Shown: positions 21,836 to 31,468 of the stretch, one piece after another
Layout of the letters: each line of letters begins with the position of its first letter
How positions within the stretch are numbered: the stretch's first letter is position 1
From: Inonotus obliquus
Lineage: Eukaryota > Basidiomycota > Agaricomycetes > Hymenochaetales > Hymenochaetaceae
Assembly (NCBI GenBank): GCA_032164295.1
Contig: JAJHTX010000006.1
Span: 1,798,001-1,862,000, forward strand
Length of the DNA stretch: 64,000 nt
Reading direction: 5' to 3'
Made by a program: the position numbers and the translations under genes
Notes under the pieces: model-generated
Seen by the model: the letters and a program-made list of their open reading frames with translations, nothing else
Told to the model about the DNA's origin: nothing
Databases searched by the model: none

Positions 21836-22485
21836 ATGGTATGTGATACATCATGTCTTGGATTCGTAAAGGAGTCAGCTTTTATACTTCTAGTCGGCAC
21901 CAAAAGCAATCATCCAGGTCGTCATTGCTGGTTCTCAAATCCTTGGAAGGGCATTTGCTGCAGCGGCAAAGCAGGCTTATAAAAGTGTGTCGAACATCTC
22001 TACTTTCCACATTTATGTCTCTGACGTGCACAATGTAGATGCTCAGTATCGGCCACAGAATGGAGCAGTAGGAGATGCTGCTGGTGTGAACAGAGCGACA
22101 ACAGGCTCAATCACGGATCGCCTTACTCGAGAACATAGAATGACAGTAGACGAGGCGCGGTTAATACTTAATGTGAAGCAGGAAGAAGGGATGGACGCTG
22201 TTTTACGAGTGCGTGTAATCAACTCTACCGATTTTGTATATCCCTCTAATTATTTCTCAGCATTACGAACACCTATTCAAAGCTAATTCTCCCCCTCCCC
22301 TACCCGAAAAGCCTGTAGCAGGACGCCAAAAGCCTCAGCTCTGGTCGCATTACTTACAATCCAAAGTCGTGCGTGCGAAAGAACGATTAGAAGCGGAGGC
22401 AAAAACGGCTGTAGAAGCGGAGGCAGAGTTGGCTGCAAATGCCTCACAAAAACCGCCTACAGATGCTCCGCCTCCACCAGTATAG
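21836..22485 (+). CDS. PAM16: Mitochondrial import motor subunit PAM16 (TIM16)
   Basis: J-like regulator of the mitochondrial import motor; it pairs with Pam14/Tim14 at the matrix side of the inner membrane. Exon 1 appears to be only the ATG (21836-21838), followed by an intron with gtatgt..cttctag (21839-21893). Exon 2 (21894-21984) begins SAPKAIIQVVIAGSQILGRAF, then exons 22039-22208 and 22261-22485. The sum is 163 codons (162 aa). The degenerate J domain reads TVDEARLILNVKQEEGMDAVLRHYEHLFKAN, with DKE-type loop instead of HPD, as expected for Pam16. The tail is Ala/Glu-rich then Pro-rich. The first-exon assignment rests on the family start M-S-x-K and on frame. Confidence 0.92.
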
Positions 22486-22870
22486 TGGAAGGAGCTGGAA
22501 TTGCTCTTCCCATCGGGTTTGATTTATCTGCCATAATATCATTATAAGCTGCATGTTCACAACGCCCGTTCGTGTCACTGCATAATTCAGTAGTTCCGTA
22601 CCAAATAGAAAGCTCCCTGACACTTTACTAGATCCTTTCTTGGGATAGTGCTCTACTGCTGCACAATACAAGAACGACAAGATTTCAGTTGGTGTACTCG
22701 TTTTTCCTCACCCTCACGCTGGAAAGTCCATGCATGACGGCACTGCATGCACGGCAGAGGGGCGTGATCGACGTGATCGACGTTCATAATATTTAATTTT
22801 GAGCGAATCACAACTTGTCCTTTACCCTTTCTCGTCACTCTCCGACTCTGAAGTATCGTTCAGTTTTCCG
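22486..22870. other. Spacer between PAM16 and KTI12
   Basis: 385 bp between two genes in tandem. The direct repeat CGTGATCGACGTGATCGACGT sits at about 22762-22782, upstream of KTI12, and could be a palindromic-type factor site. No ORF of note. Confidence 0.45.
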
Positions 22871-23990
22871 ATGGCGTTAGTAACAATATCTGGATATCCT
22901 GCATCTGGAAAGACGCGTAGAGCGCATCAACTTGAAAAGTTCCTCCAAGATCGATTCAATGATCCATCTTACGACGGCCTGAAGCTCAAAGTGACCGTCA
23001 TTTCGGATGACACGCTTAACAACAAGAGGAAAGTATATAATGGTTCGTTCATTACCCGTATTAAGCTTTCGAGTTCTGACGTAGGACTAACAGATGGGAG
23101 ACAGGAGAAACCTGCGCGTGCTTCATTATTTGCGAAGGTACAGAGGGAAATCGGGAAAGACGTGATCGTTATTGTGGATGGGATGAACTACATAAAGGGA
23201 TATAGGTATCAACTATATTGTGAAGCGAGGCAACATAAGCTTCGTGTGTGCACGGTACGATCTTCTTGATATGATTTGGAGACCACGCCACTCATGAATC
23301 ATGATGGAGCAGATTTATGTTGCAGCGAAACCTGAGCACTGTCGAGAGTGGAACAACACGAGGGGAGAAGATGCCGACTCGTATAATCCATCAACGTACG
23401 TTGAACATCGTTTGCTCAATATTGTCGTTCTGACGGCAATCATAGACTGGACGAGTTAATAACGCGCTTCGAGGAACCATCATCCATGGTGCGGTGGGAC
23501 TCACCACTCATAACCGTACCTTGGACGGATGAAGAATTACCGGGAGAAGATATCTGGAAGGCTATAATGGAGGGCATGGTAAAGCCGCCCAACTCAGGAA
23601 CATCAGCCGTATGCCGTGCTTCTTCCATACATCAACTCCCAGAATCTGATCTTTCAGCAGATACCCGTCGCACCAACAGACGCATTACACACTCTCGAAC
23701 AAACAGCGGCAGCAATGGTCTCTGCCATAACCGCGGAGCAAGCTGCTTCGCAAGGCATGGGCCTCGGAGAGGAGGTCACTCTTCCGCTTTCCGCAACCCT
23801 GAAACCCAAAGTTCGCTTGCCAGCCAGAAATATAACGCTATCGGAACTGCAACGGCGCAAGAGACAGTTCGTTACGTTACATAAAAAAGCGATTACATTG
23901 GGGTCGACCGAGAAGGGTGCTGTAGATTGGAGCGAAGAGAAGGTCGCAGAGAAGTTTGTATTGTATCTGGAGGAGAATTTGAGGCCGTAA
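22871..23990 (+). CDS. KTI12: KTI12, Elongator-associated P-loop protein
   Basis: ATPase-like partner of Elongator needed for wobble-uridine modification of tRNA. Exons 22871-23042, 23094-23254, 23313-23395, 23446-23608 and 23658-23990 sum to 304 codons (303 aa). The Walker A motif GYPASGKT lies at residues 8-15. VTVISDDTLNNKRKVYNDG and VIVDGMNYIKGYRYQLYCEA form the kinase-like core (related to tRNA-Sec kinase), followed by EHCREWNN and the C-terminal TLSELQRRKRQFVTLHKKA block. The ATG at 22871 puts the P-loop at the usual distance. The intron ending at 23657 could instead end 3 nt later. Confidence 0.94.
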
Positions 23991-24538
23991 AGAATTGAGT
24001 GTATGATTCCGGAAAACGGGGAACATCAACCTTCAGCTTCGCCTTGCCGACCAATGGCGATGGCATCTACGGTACCAAGATGTTGATGCATTCGCTCGTT
24101 CGAATCAACGTTGAATTCGTGAGCTTTGTTCGTTATCCCGCACATTCGGCCAACTTATATTGAGATTTAACAATTCGAATCGTTTGCTTCAAAAGTAAGT
24201 AATGCCCCTGTCATTGATGCGGAGGCAATATATACTGAAGTGGTGAATCAGAAGAAGTCTTCACCACCACTTGAACTACTGATCAGAGAAACTATGATCG
24301 AGATGCCTTTACTACGGAAAGCTTCCAGTGATTGTGATTGAAGAAATATAAGGCAACCTCATCTTGTGGACATATTTACCCTTCTATCAGATCCAACGCT
24401 GGATATGTGCAGCCCGTCGCCACCGACACTGCTTTCCTAATGGCCTTAAATTCGCTAGACTTAACTTAGGTGCCCCCCCCCCCCCCCCCCCCCGTGTCCC
24501 GTTTCGTCTCTTCTGGACTATATTTACCTCGGAAAGCC
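23991..24538. promoter_or_regulatory. Upstream region of the first PY-motif mucin-like gene
   Basis: 548 bp. Parts (about 24200-24340 and 24440-24538) have weak similarity to the region upstream of the paralogue at 28809 (about 28050-28110 and 28540-28800), so promoter and gene were duplicated together. It ends with a poly-C run. Confidence 0.55.
24473..24493 (+). repeat. Homopolymer of 21 cytosines
   Basis: An unbroken run of 21 C lies 45 bp upstream of the ATG of the mucin-like gene. The aligned spot upstream of the paralogue at 28809 has no such run (ctaccgtgctccg). The exact length in an assembly should be treated with caution. Confidence 0.9.
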
Positions 24539-26362
24539 ATGGCCTCTCCGCTATTCAACCCTTGTCACTCCTTTTACACACTCCTTTTGATGTTCGCTCT
24601 TTTCAATGCGATAATCGATGCTACGTGTGGAGCACGAACCGTTGAACGGATAGCACAGAATACTATTACGAGTACGTTATCTGAAAATTCTCGAATTGTA
24701 TAAATACTGACGCGGCTTATCTGTTGTGCAGCTGATCATGCTTTTGTAAGTTATCGCTCTCTGCCTATCCGTTTCCCTACTGGTTGACTCCGAGTGCTCA
24801 TTTGGTCTGAATCTAGAGGTATGTTTCTATTAAAGGGATATGTGGAAGAACATGTTCTGATAGCCTATGATCAGACATCTCCAGCGGGATGAACAGACAC
24901 CACCAGATGTTCAAGTAGCAACGCGACTCACTCCAAGCGTTTCCCTTTCAACCAGTACGTCTCTCTTACAACTCGATTGAGGCGTCACTTTAACAATGCA
25001 ATAGCTACATGCTCAGGTCTTCTGTGTGGCATATTACCTGATTCTACCACTGGTTTCAGCTCGTCGACTACTCCAGGTTGCCAGACGGAGGTAGACCTTG
25101 TCGGAATGTCAGACGGGTCTTGTTCTTTTACTACCGCACCACCCCCAGAGACGACGACGACGACGACGACGACGACATCGACTCAGTTCACGACTTCTAC
25201 TGACGTATTTCCGGGCGGGATCACACGGATCCACTCGATTTTACCTGCGCTGACCCCGACGTCTGTAGAAGATTCCGGTTCAGAGCCAGCTTCAGAGACG
25301 CCTTCGATCCTCAACCCACCAACTACTACGGACAATGAAGGTTCATCCGAGAGCAGTCAATCCTCAAGTGATGCTAGTGTGACTCTTCCAGTTTCAATGA
25401 CCTCTGCCGATACCACTAGTGCTTCAACAACAGATACATCATCAGATACATCATCAGATACATCATCAGATACATCATCAGATACCTTATCGTCTCGCAC
25501 ACACAAGTCTCTGGTTATCGGTGTAGTCGCAGGTGTTACGTTTTTCTTCCTTCTCGTCCCCGTTGCACTCATATGCGTCAAACTGAAGGTTTGGAAAAAG
25601 CTACGCCGCAGACCTTCTCCACTGACTTTGCGTAGACCGCCGCTCACGTCTGGTCGAAGTCTTTCTCGTGGGGCTACTACGGTACCTCATCCATTCTCCC
25701 TGGGACAAGACGACCTGGAGAATGGAAATGGGTCTGGAAGTCGATTGAAGGACCCGTTTGCGAGCGGTCGAGTCTCCTCTCAAATACCCAGCCCTGAGAA
25801 GCCTCGTATCTCCATCGTTCAACAGCTGGCGGAGACATATTCAGGAGCTGCTCGCGAGTCGTGGAGGTCCGGTGGTCTGATCCCTTGGACTGGCATGGAT
25901 CTTCCATCCCAACTCTCCCGGGGAATCAAATACGAAATGACGTCACTATCACCCATCGAATCTGCTCGATATGGTGCTGTTACCACCGAGGGACGGTCTT
26001 CACCATTCTCCAATGTGGCCACTATCGCTTCTTCAAGCTCTTTCGAGACCTATTCAGAAATGCAGGAGATAAATCCGTCGTGCGCTCGGATCGCAGATCT
26101 TGTACTTATTCCTCGACATTCGGAGCCAGCAGCACACAGAACCTCGGCTGTTCAGGCGATCGTTAATGGAGATCTTGATGAAGATTGTCTCGGACCTCCG
26201 CCGTCATATCGCTCTCAAGTCAAAGAAACCAAGGAAGTAAATGTTTCTTGGATCTTAAAAAGGTATGCTGAGCTCGAAATGTTTCTCAAATACCATAGTA
26301 ATGACATGATGCCAATTATAGATGAAGCTGTAGAATGTGCTTGCGATGACAGAAACACTTGA
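24539..26362 (+). CDS. Mucin-like single-pass membrane protein with PPPSY tail motif (copy A)
   Basis: Exons 24539-24671, 24732-24745, 24864-24954 and 25005-26362 sum to 532 codons (531 aa). Residues 1-31 look like a signal peptide (hydrophobic TLLLMFALFNAIIDATC). A Cys-containing segment follows (TCSGLLCGILPD, PGCQTEV, GSCSFT), then a long Thr/Ser/Pro-rich stalk with ETTTTTTTTTST and SDTSSDTS repeats suited to O-glycosylation, one TM helix (LVIGVVAGVTFFFLLVPVALI) and a basic stop-transfer. The cytoplasmic tail of about 250 aa holds RISIVQQLAETYSGAARESW and GPPPSY, a PPxY motif that could bind WW domains of Rsp5-type ubiquitin ligases. The overall layout resembles fungal cell-wall sensors, but no WSC domain is seen. 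Function unknown. Confidence 0.82.
25151..25176 (+). repeat. Trinucleotide repeat (ACG)n in the stalk
   Basis: About eight ACG units code for a Thr run in the ectodomain of copy A. Copy B has a shorter run at 29458-29475. The length difference fits slippage. Confidence 0.8.
25433..25480 (+). repeat. Four tandem 12-bp units (gatacatcatca)
   Basis: Four identical 12-bp units encode repeated Asp-Thr-Ser-Ser just outside the TM helix of copy A. Copy B lacks them, so the stalk length varies between paralogues. Confidence 0.88.
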
Positions 26363-28808
26363 CCTTGCCTGGACAGTCTGCGTAGGAGAACTAATTGTAC
26401 GCTATTAAATGATACAGCACCGGTGCTTCTCTCGCCAGAGTGCAACAGACGACATATATTACCACGGAAATCATAGAACCACTAATTATCCCACCTTGAC
26501 TGTGAAGAGTTCTGCATATCAAAGACGATTTCCTTCTATATATCCCCCACACACGAACCTTTTCCTTTTTCCCCTGGGATGATTTCCCTGGATCTTATAT
26601 CCTCATATCCTCGATACCAGTTATAGGCCTTGTTTTAATTCACCGAGCACCGATGCTTTCTCCACTCACCCTATACTAGATTCCCCTGGAACTCTTCCTG
26701 TGCCTTTTCTGATAACTCGAATCTCAGTACCGCTGATAGGTACGAAACTAGCACTGTGAGTCTGTGATTCCAGTTGCGGTGAAACGAGGCAAAGCTGACT
26801 GCTTGCGAGTAAAGAAGGTGATGGAAACAATAGGACGTGCATCACAAGAAACTCTGCGATCTTGCTTGCGGTTCCAAGGTCAGATTATGAAAAAAGAAGG
26901 GATGTGGAATGGAATGATGGAGTTTGAAAGTTTGAAACTGAACAAACAACTCTCTCCCGGTGACCCGGACCACTACCTTCCCGATATGGAAACCACACAA
27001 ACATCTGACGCGCAACAACCAGCCCTGCGAAGATGGTCAGATCAGCTGATGGCGACCGACACCAATGGAGGGGGAAGCAGTCCCGTGCCCCTAAGCTCCC
27101 GCGCCCTCCGGCGTAGATGCAAGCGAGCACTAGTCCTGATGCCCCGAACAGCGATTAGACGCAACCAAGGATAGGGAGGCTTACACAGGACTTTGGCAGT
27201 CCTCTCCCGCTTCGTCCGACACTGGATGCCTCAAAAAACCATCTTTGACTCCCGTCAACGGCATTCTCTAACGAGGACGTTACAGCTTTGTCGGGCAAAA
27301 TTCTTGGGACGGCTCGTGCACGGGACGGAGTCACGCCTTCTGACCCAACTTGCTCCACAGAATTAGCGCAATCGATGTTCGGAGGTCAATGCAAAGGTTG
27401 AGACAGCGCTATGTCGCAGCTCCCCATGCGGGCTGAATGGAGCATGTCATGTTTCCCACCAACAGGACTGGTACGAAGTATGAAACTAGAACGGTGCCGG
27501 ACCCCTGTCTGCTCGATGGCACCCTGTGCGTGTACTTCGTGAACGAGCAGATGCGATGATCGGGAATACAGAGCGGCAATAATGATCAGCACCACGAAGG
27601 GAGCTGCGATGAGGACAAATGCGACTCCAACTCGATTCGTATGGTTAGCAAGACGTTCCTCGGCTCAGGGTTGGCGCCCGACACAAGACAGAAAATCACG
27701 ATTGTGACGCAGTTCCCCACTGCGATGGATGTTGCCGTTGACAAGGGAATGATCTTGGTGATGAGTGCAGGTGAAGTCACAGAGCGCGAACGCATAGGTC
27801 ATCTTTTCCAACATTGCAAGTAAGTAGGTGGTAAATAGTAGGAAAGCTGGATAACAGTATTAATTTTGCGGATCTGAAGGTTTGGCCGTGAAATGTACCC
27901 AAGTCTTGTAACTACGGGTGAATTTTCTATTTGCTAGTGGACATTTTGGTTGTCCAAGGACCAGTGCATAGCACAGCACGCCCCTGACTCGGATGCTTCC
28001 AACCATGATGAGATCGAACATTTCCAATATTGTTCGAGGTAAGCAAGTTTTGTGCTGTTGATGCGGAGGTGAACATTAGTTACTGAACTGCTGAATCTCA
28101 GGAGGCCTTTGTAACTGGGCATCATCGTGTATCGAGAGGAGTATAAGCATGGTCTACTCAGTCGCATCTCGTGTTGCCAAATGCATGTCTCTTGCGATTC
28201 TAGCGATAGGACGATGCAGAAAGAAATGTCGACAGTGGCAGACCACCCTTGAGCATCGAGCAGCACAGCGCGCGGGTCTGGTCATTCGACCTTTCGCCCA
28301 CCTAATGGTTGCCAAACTCTCCCAAGTTGGCAAGCATGTCACGACTAGCTATAATGATGGAACAACCCTCACATGCACACCGACTCGATCTCCTTCTTCA
28401 ACGTGCGATTAGGATGACCAGAGGATAATAATCCCAACTACCAGGATCTACTTGGTCTTCTGCCGCGTGTATCAGTCTCACATGACCGTATACGCACGGG
28501 CGGCAATCGTGAGTCACAGTTGGATTGCTGATCAGAAAAACTATCATTGAGATGCATGTTCCGCAGCAGCTTCCGGTGATTATTGGTTCCATCACCGAAA
28601 AAAATGCAGCATCAACATCTCGCGAGAATCTTCATATGCATCATGAGACATTCTTTGCTCGCTTTAGATCCAACATTGTACCGGCGCCGGCTGGACATGA
28701 GTCGGCATTGATACAGCCTCCCTAATGGTCTTTAAATTCGCCAGGCTACAATCTGTGTTCCTACCGTGCTCCGTTTCGTCTCTTCTCTTGAACAGACCAC
28801 GGATACCC
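26363..28808. other. Gene-poor spacer between the two mucin-like paralogues
   Basis: About 2.4 kb. Its right end (about 28500-28800) resembles the upstream region of copy A and is the probable promoter of copy B. The middle holds short ORFs without clear splice structure; one with two hydrophobic stretches is listed separately. An ORF at 26764-27174 starts with GTG, has no domain and is not called. Confidence 0.4.
27386..27813 (-). pseudogene. Possible degenerate small membrane protein
   Basis: Two overlapping minus-strand frames each have a hydrophobic stretch: SIAVGNCVTIVIFCLV and, in another frame, VGVAFVLIAAPFVVLIIIAALY followed by basic residues. They would make one two-helix protein only if joined by a frameshift or an intron I could not place. 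It may be a remnant. Family unknown. Confidence 0.22.
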
Positions 28809-30774
28809 ATGGCCTATACCCTAGTCAACTTTTGTCGCTCCTTTAAGACACTCTTTTTGATATTCACCCTTTTCAATGCGATAATCGGTGCTACGTGTGT
28901 CCTCATTCTGTTCTTTCTTCTTGCAAATTCTTGACGACGCCTTGTAGAGCATGGCCCGTTGGAGGGACAGTACGAGATACCATTCCGAGTACGTTATCTG
29001 AAAGTTCTCGAATTATATTAATATTGACACGGCTTATCTGTTGTGCAGCTGATCATACCTTTGTAAGTTATCGCTCTCTGCCTATCCGTTTCCCTACTGG
29101 TTGACTTCGAGTGCTCATTTGGTCTGAATCTAGAGGTATGTTTCTATTTAAGGAATATGCGGAAGAACATGTTCTGATAGCCTATGATCAGACATCTCCA
29201 GCGGGATGAACAGACACCACCAGATGTTCAAGAACCAACCAGTAAGTCTTTCTACAACTCGATTGAGGCGTCACTTTAACAATGCAATAGCTACATGCAG
29301 AGGTCTTCTGTGTGGCATATTATCTGCTCCTACTGTTCCTATCATTCCTACTGTTAGTATCAGCCTGTCGATTACTCCAGGTTGCCCGGATCTGGGCTTG
29401 CCACTCTGCATCGCAGTCGAGCCTGGTGTTTCCATTACAGCACCTCCACCTCCAGAGACGACGACGACGACGACACCGACGCAGTCCACGACCGGTCAGT
29501 CCACAACTACTGCAAACGTGATTTCAGATGGAACCACTCGGACCCGATCGATTACAATCGCGCCAGTCTCGGCGTTTGTAATTCCAAAGTTTACTCCGCA
29601 GACGTCTTCGATTCCCGACCCGCCCACCACTACCGACGCTTTAAGTTCATCCGAGGGCAATCGAACTTCAACTACTACGAACATATTTTCAGACGGAAGC
29701 ACTCGGGTCCGTTTGCTTTTTGGTTCAGAGCCAACGCCAGGGACATCTTCGATCCCCAACCCGCCTACCACTACTTCGGGTTCATCCGAGGGCACTGAAT
29801 CTTCGGCTGCAAATACAGTTCCCGACGAAACCACTGGGACCCACTCGATTTTACCTGTTCCAGCCCCGATTTCCGTAGGAGATTCCGGTCCAGAGCCAGC
29901 TCCAGAGTCGTCTTCGCTCCCCAATCCGCCTACCATCACACGCGATTCGGGATCATCCGAGGGCACTCAATCTACCGATGTGACCCTTCCGACGACCTCT
30001 GTTGATATCCCTAGTGCATCAGCAACAAACGCATCGTCAGCTCGGTCGTCGTCGCATACATACCAGTATCTGGTTATCAGTGTAGTTGCAGGCTTAACGT
30101 CTTCCTTCCTTCTCGTCTCCGTTGTGCTCGTGTGCGTTAAACGGAAGGTTTGGCAAAAGCTGTGTCGCGTACTTCTGTCAATGCGTTTGCGTGGACTGTT
30201 GCCCGCAACTGATGCGCCGGTACCCTATCCATTCTCCGTGGGACAAGATGGCCTAAAGAGCGGAAATGGGTCTGAATTTCGGTTAGAGGACCCGTCTGCG
30301 AGTAGTAAAGTCTCCTCTCAAATGCCCAACGCTGAGATACGGCATATTTCTATCGTTCAACATCTGGAGGAGACAAATTCGGAATCTGCCCGCGAGTCAT
30401 GGAGGCGCTCTTTGACTCCTTGGACCGAAACGGATCCCTCATCGCACGTCCGCCGGGAGATCATTCATGAGCAGCGAACACGAATGGCATCACTATCTCC
30501 TACCCAATCCGTTCATCATGGTAATGATACCATCAGGGGCCAGTCTTCGTCTTTCTCCAATAGAGCCACCATCGCTTCTTCATGCTCATCTGAATCTCTG
30601 ACAATGCAGGGGATCAATATTTTGTGCGATCGAGTCGCGGAACGTGTGCGATTGTCTCAACATCAGGAGCCGGCAACGTGCAGCCCCTCAGAGTGGACCA
30701 ATCAGGCGGTCGTTGAGGATGAAGATGATGCCGATGATGATCTTGGACCCCCGCCGTCGTATTCGTCCAAGTGA
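28809..30774 (+). CDS. Mucin-like single-pass membrane protein with PPPSY tail motif (copy B)
   Basis: Exons 28809-28894, 28948-28988, 29049-29062, 29181-29241 and 29291-30774 sum to 562 codons (561 aa). It has the same layout as copy A: signal peptide (TLFLIFTLFNAIIGAT), Cys segment TCRGLLCGILSA and TPGCPDLGLPLC, Thr/Ser/Pro stalk with three diverged repeats of a unit containing SIPNPPTTT, TM helix (YLVISVVAGLTSSFLLVSVVL), basic stop-transfer, and a tail with HISIVQHLEETNSESARESW and terminal GPPPSYSSK. The tail stretches are better kept than the stalk, suggesting that the cytoplasmic part carries the constrained function. It has one more intron (28895-28947) than copy A. The PPPSY is only three residues from the C-terminus. 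Confidence 0.82.
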
Positions 30775-31468
30775 AAGCAGCCAAGGATTCCAATGTTAAT
30801 GGATCTTTAAAGGTGTGTGCTCGGAATGTATAGTCATATGGGCATCCTATCTACCCCTCTATACCTTTTCCAATACGTTTCTGATAAGTTTGAAGATCAT
30901 TATGGTTGGCGGGTACGAATTTGGCAGTTGTGGTGACCGTGATGATTTAATGGTGATGGGGGAGGTTGATACTTTCTGTCAACCTGATGGAAACTGTGGG
31001 ACATGGATACCTGGGATTTGATACCCGGCACAGTGCCAACAATTTAATCTAAGTACCTTTCGATCATTACAATTAACCACGCATATCGACTCGGATTCCT
31101 TCCACCTATTGGGCCTCAGAGGCGACTATTTCCTAAAAGCCGTAGATTCCGGTAGTAATTGTATCTAGATTTTTGGTGCTGCTAAGTAGTTCAGTTCGGA
31201 AGTAAATTGATGAATGAGATTATGTAATTAGTCGTCTTCTGTGGCACCCTGAATCCTGAGCCGTCTTCTGCCACTTTGTGCACCGGCCCATGCTCAGCCA
31301 CTAGTCCAAACGACCTCTCTTGTTTTCTCCCTCGTCTCGTCTCCATCGCCTTTGAGGACAACAGTAACCTCCCCCTCGCAACCGTCAGCTTGAGCTCCCT
31401 GCGTGGCTCGGGGCTCGCTCTCAATTTACCTTTGATCAGCTTCGTTCGTTCTTTGAGCCTGCACGACC
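30775..31468. other. Intergenic, holds the ELL promoter
   Basis: About 690 bp with no gene recognised. The last 150 bp before the ATG at 31469 are pyrimidine-rich (ctcccctcgcaacc), typical for a 5' leader. Confidence 0.5.

Noticed and set aside
25140..25490. Tandem repeats considered as a CRISPR-like array
   Set aside because: Units are 3 and 12 bp, contiguous, in frame and without spacers; they are coding microsatellites in a eukaryote.
26764..27174. 136-codon plus-strand ORF between the mucin-like paralogues
   Set aside because: It starts at GTG, has no domain and lies in sequence with no splice or promoter context.
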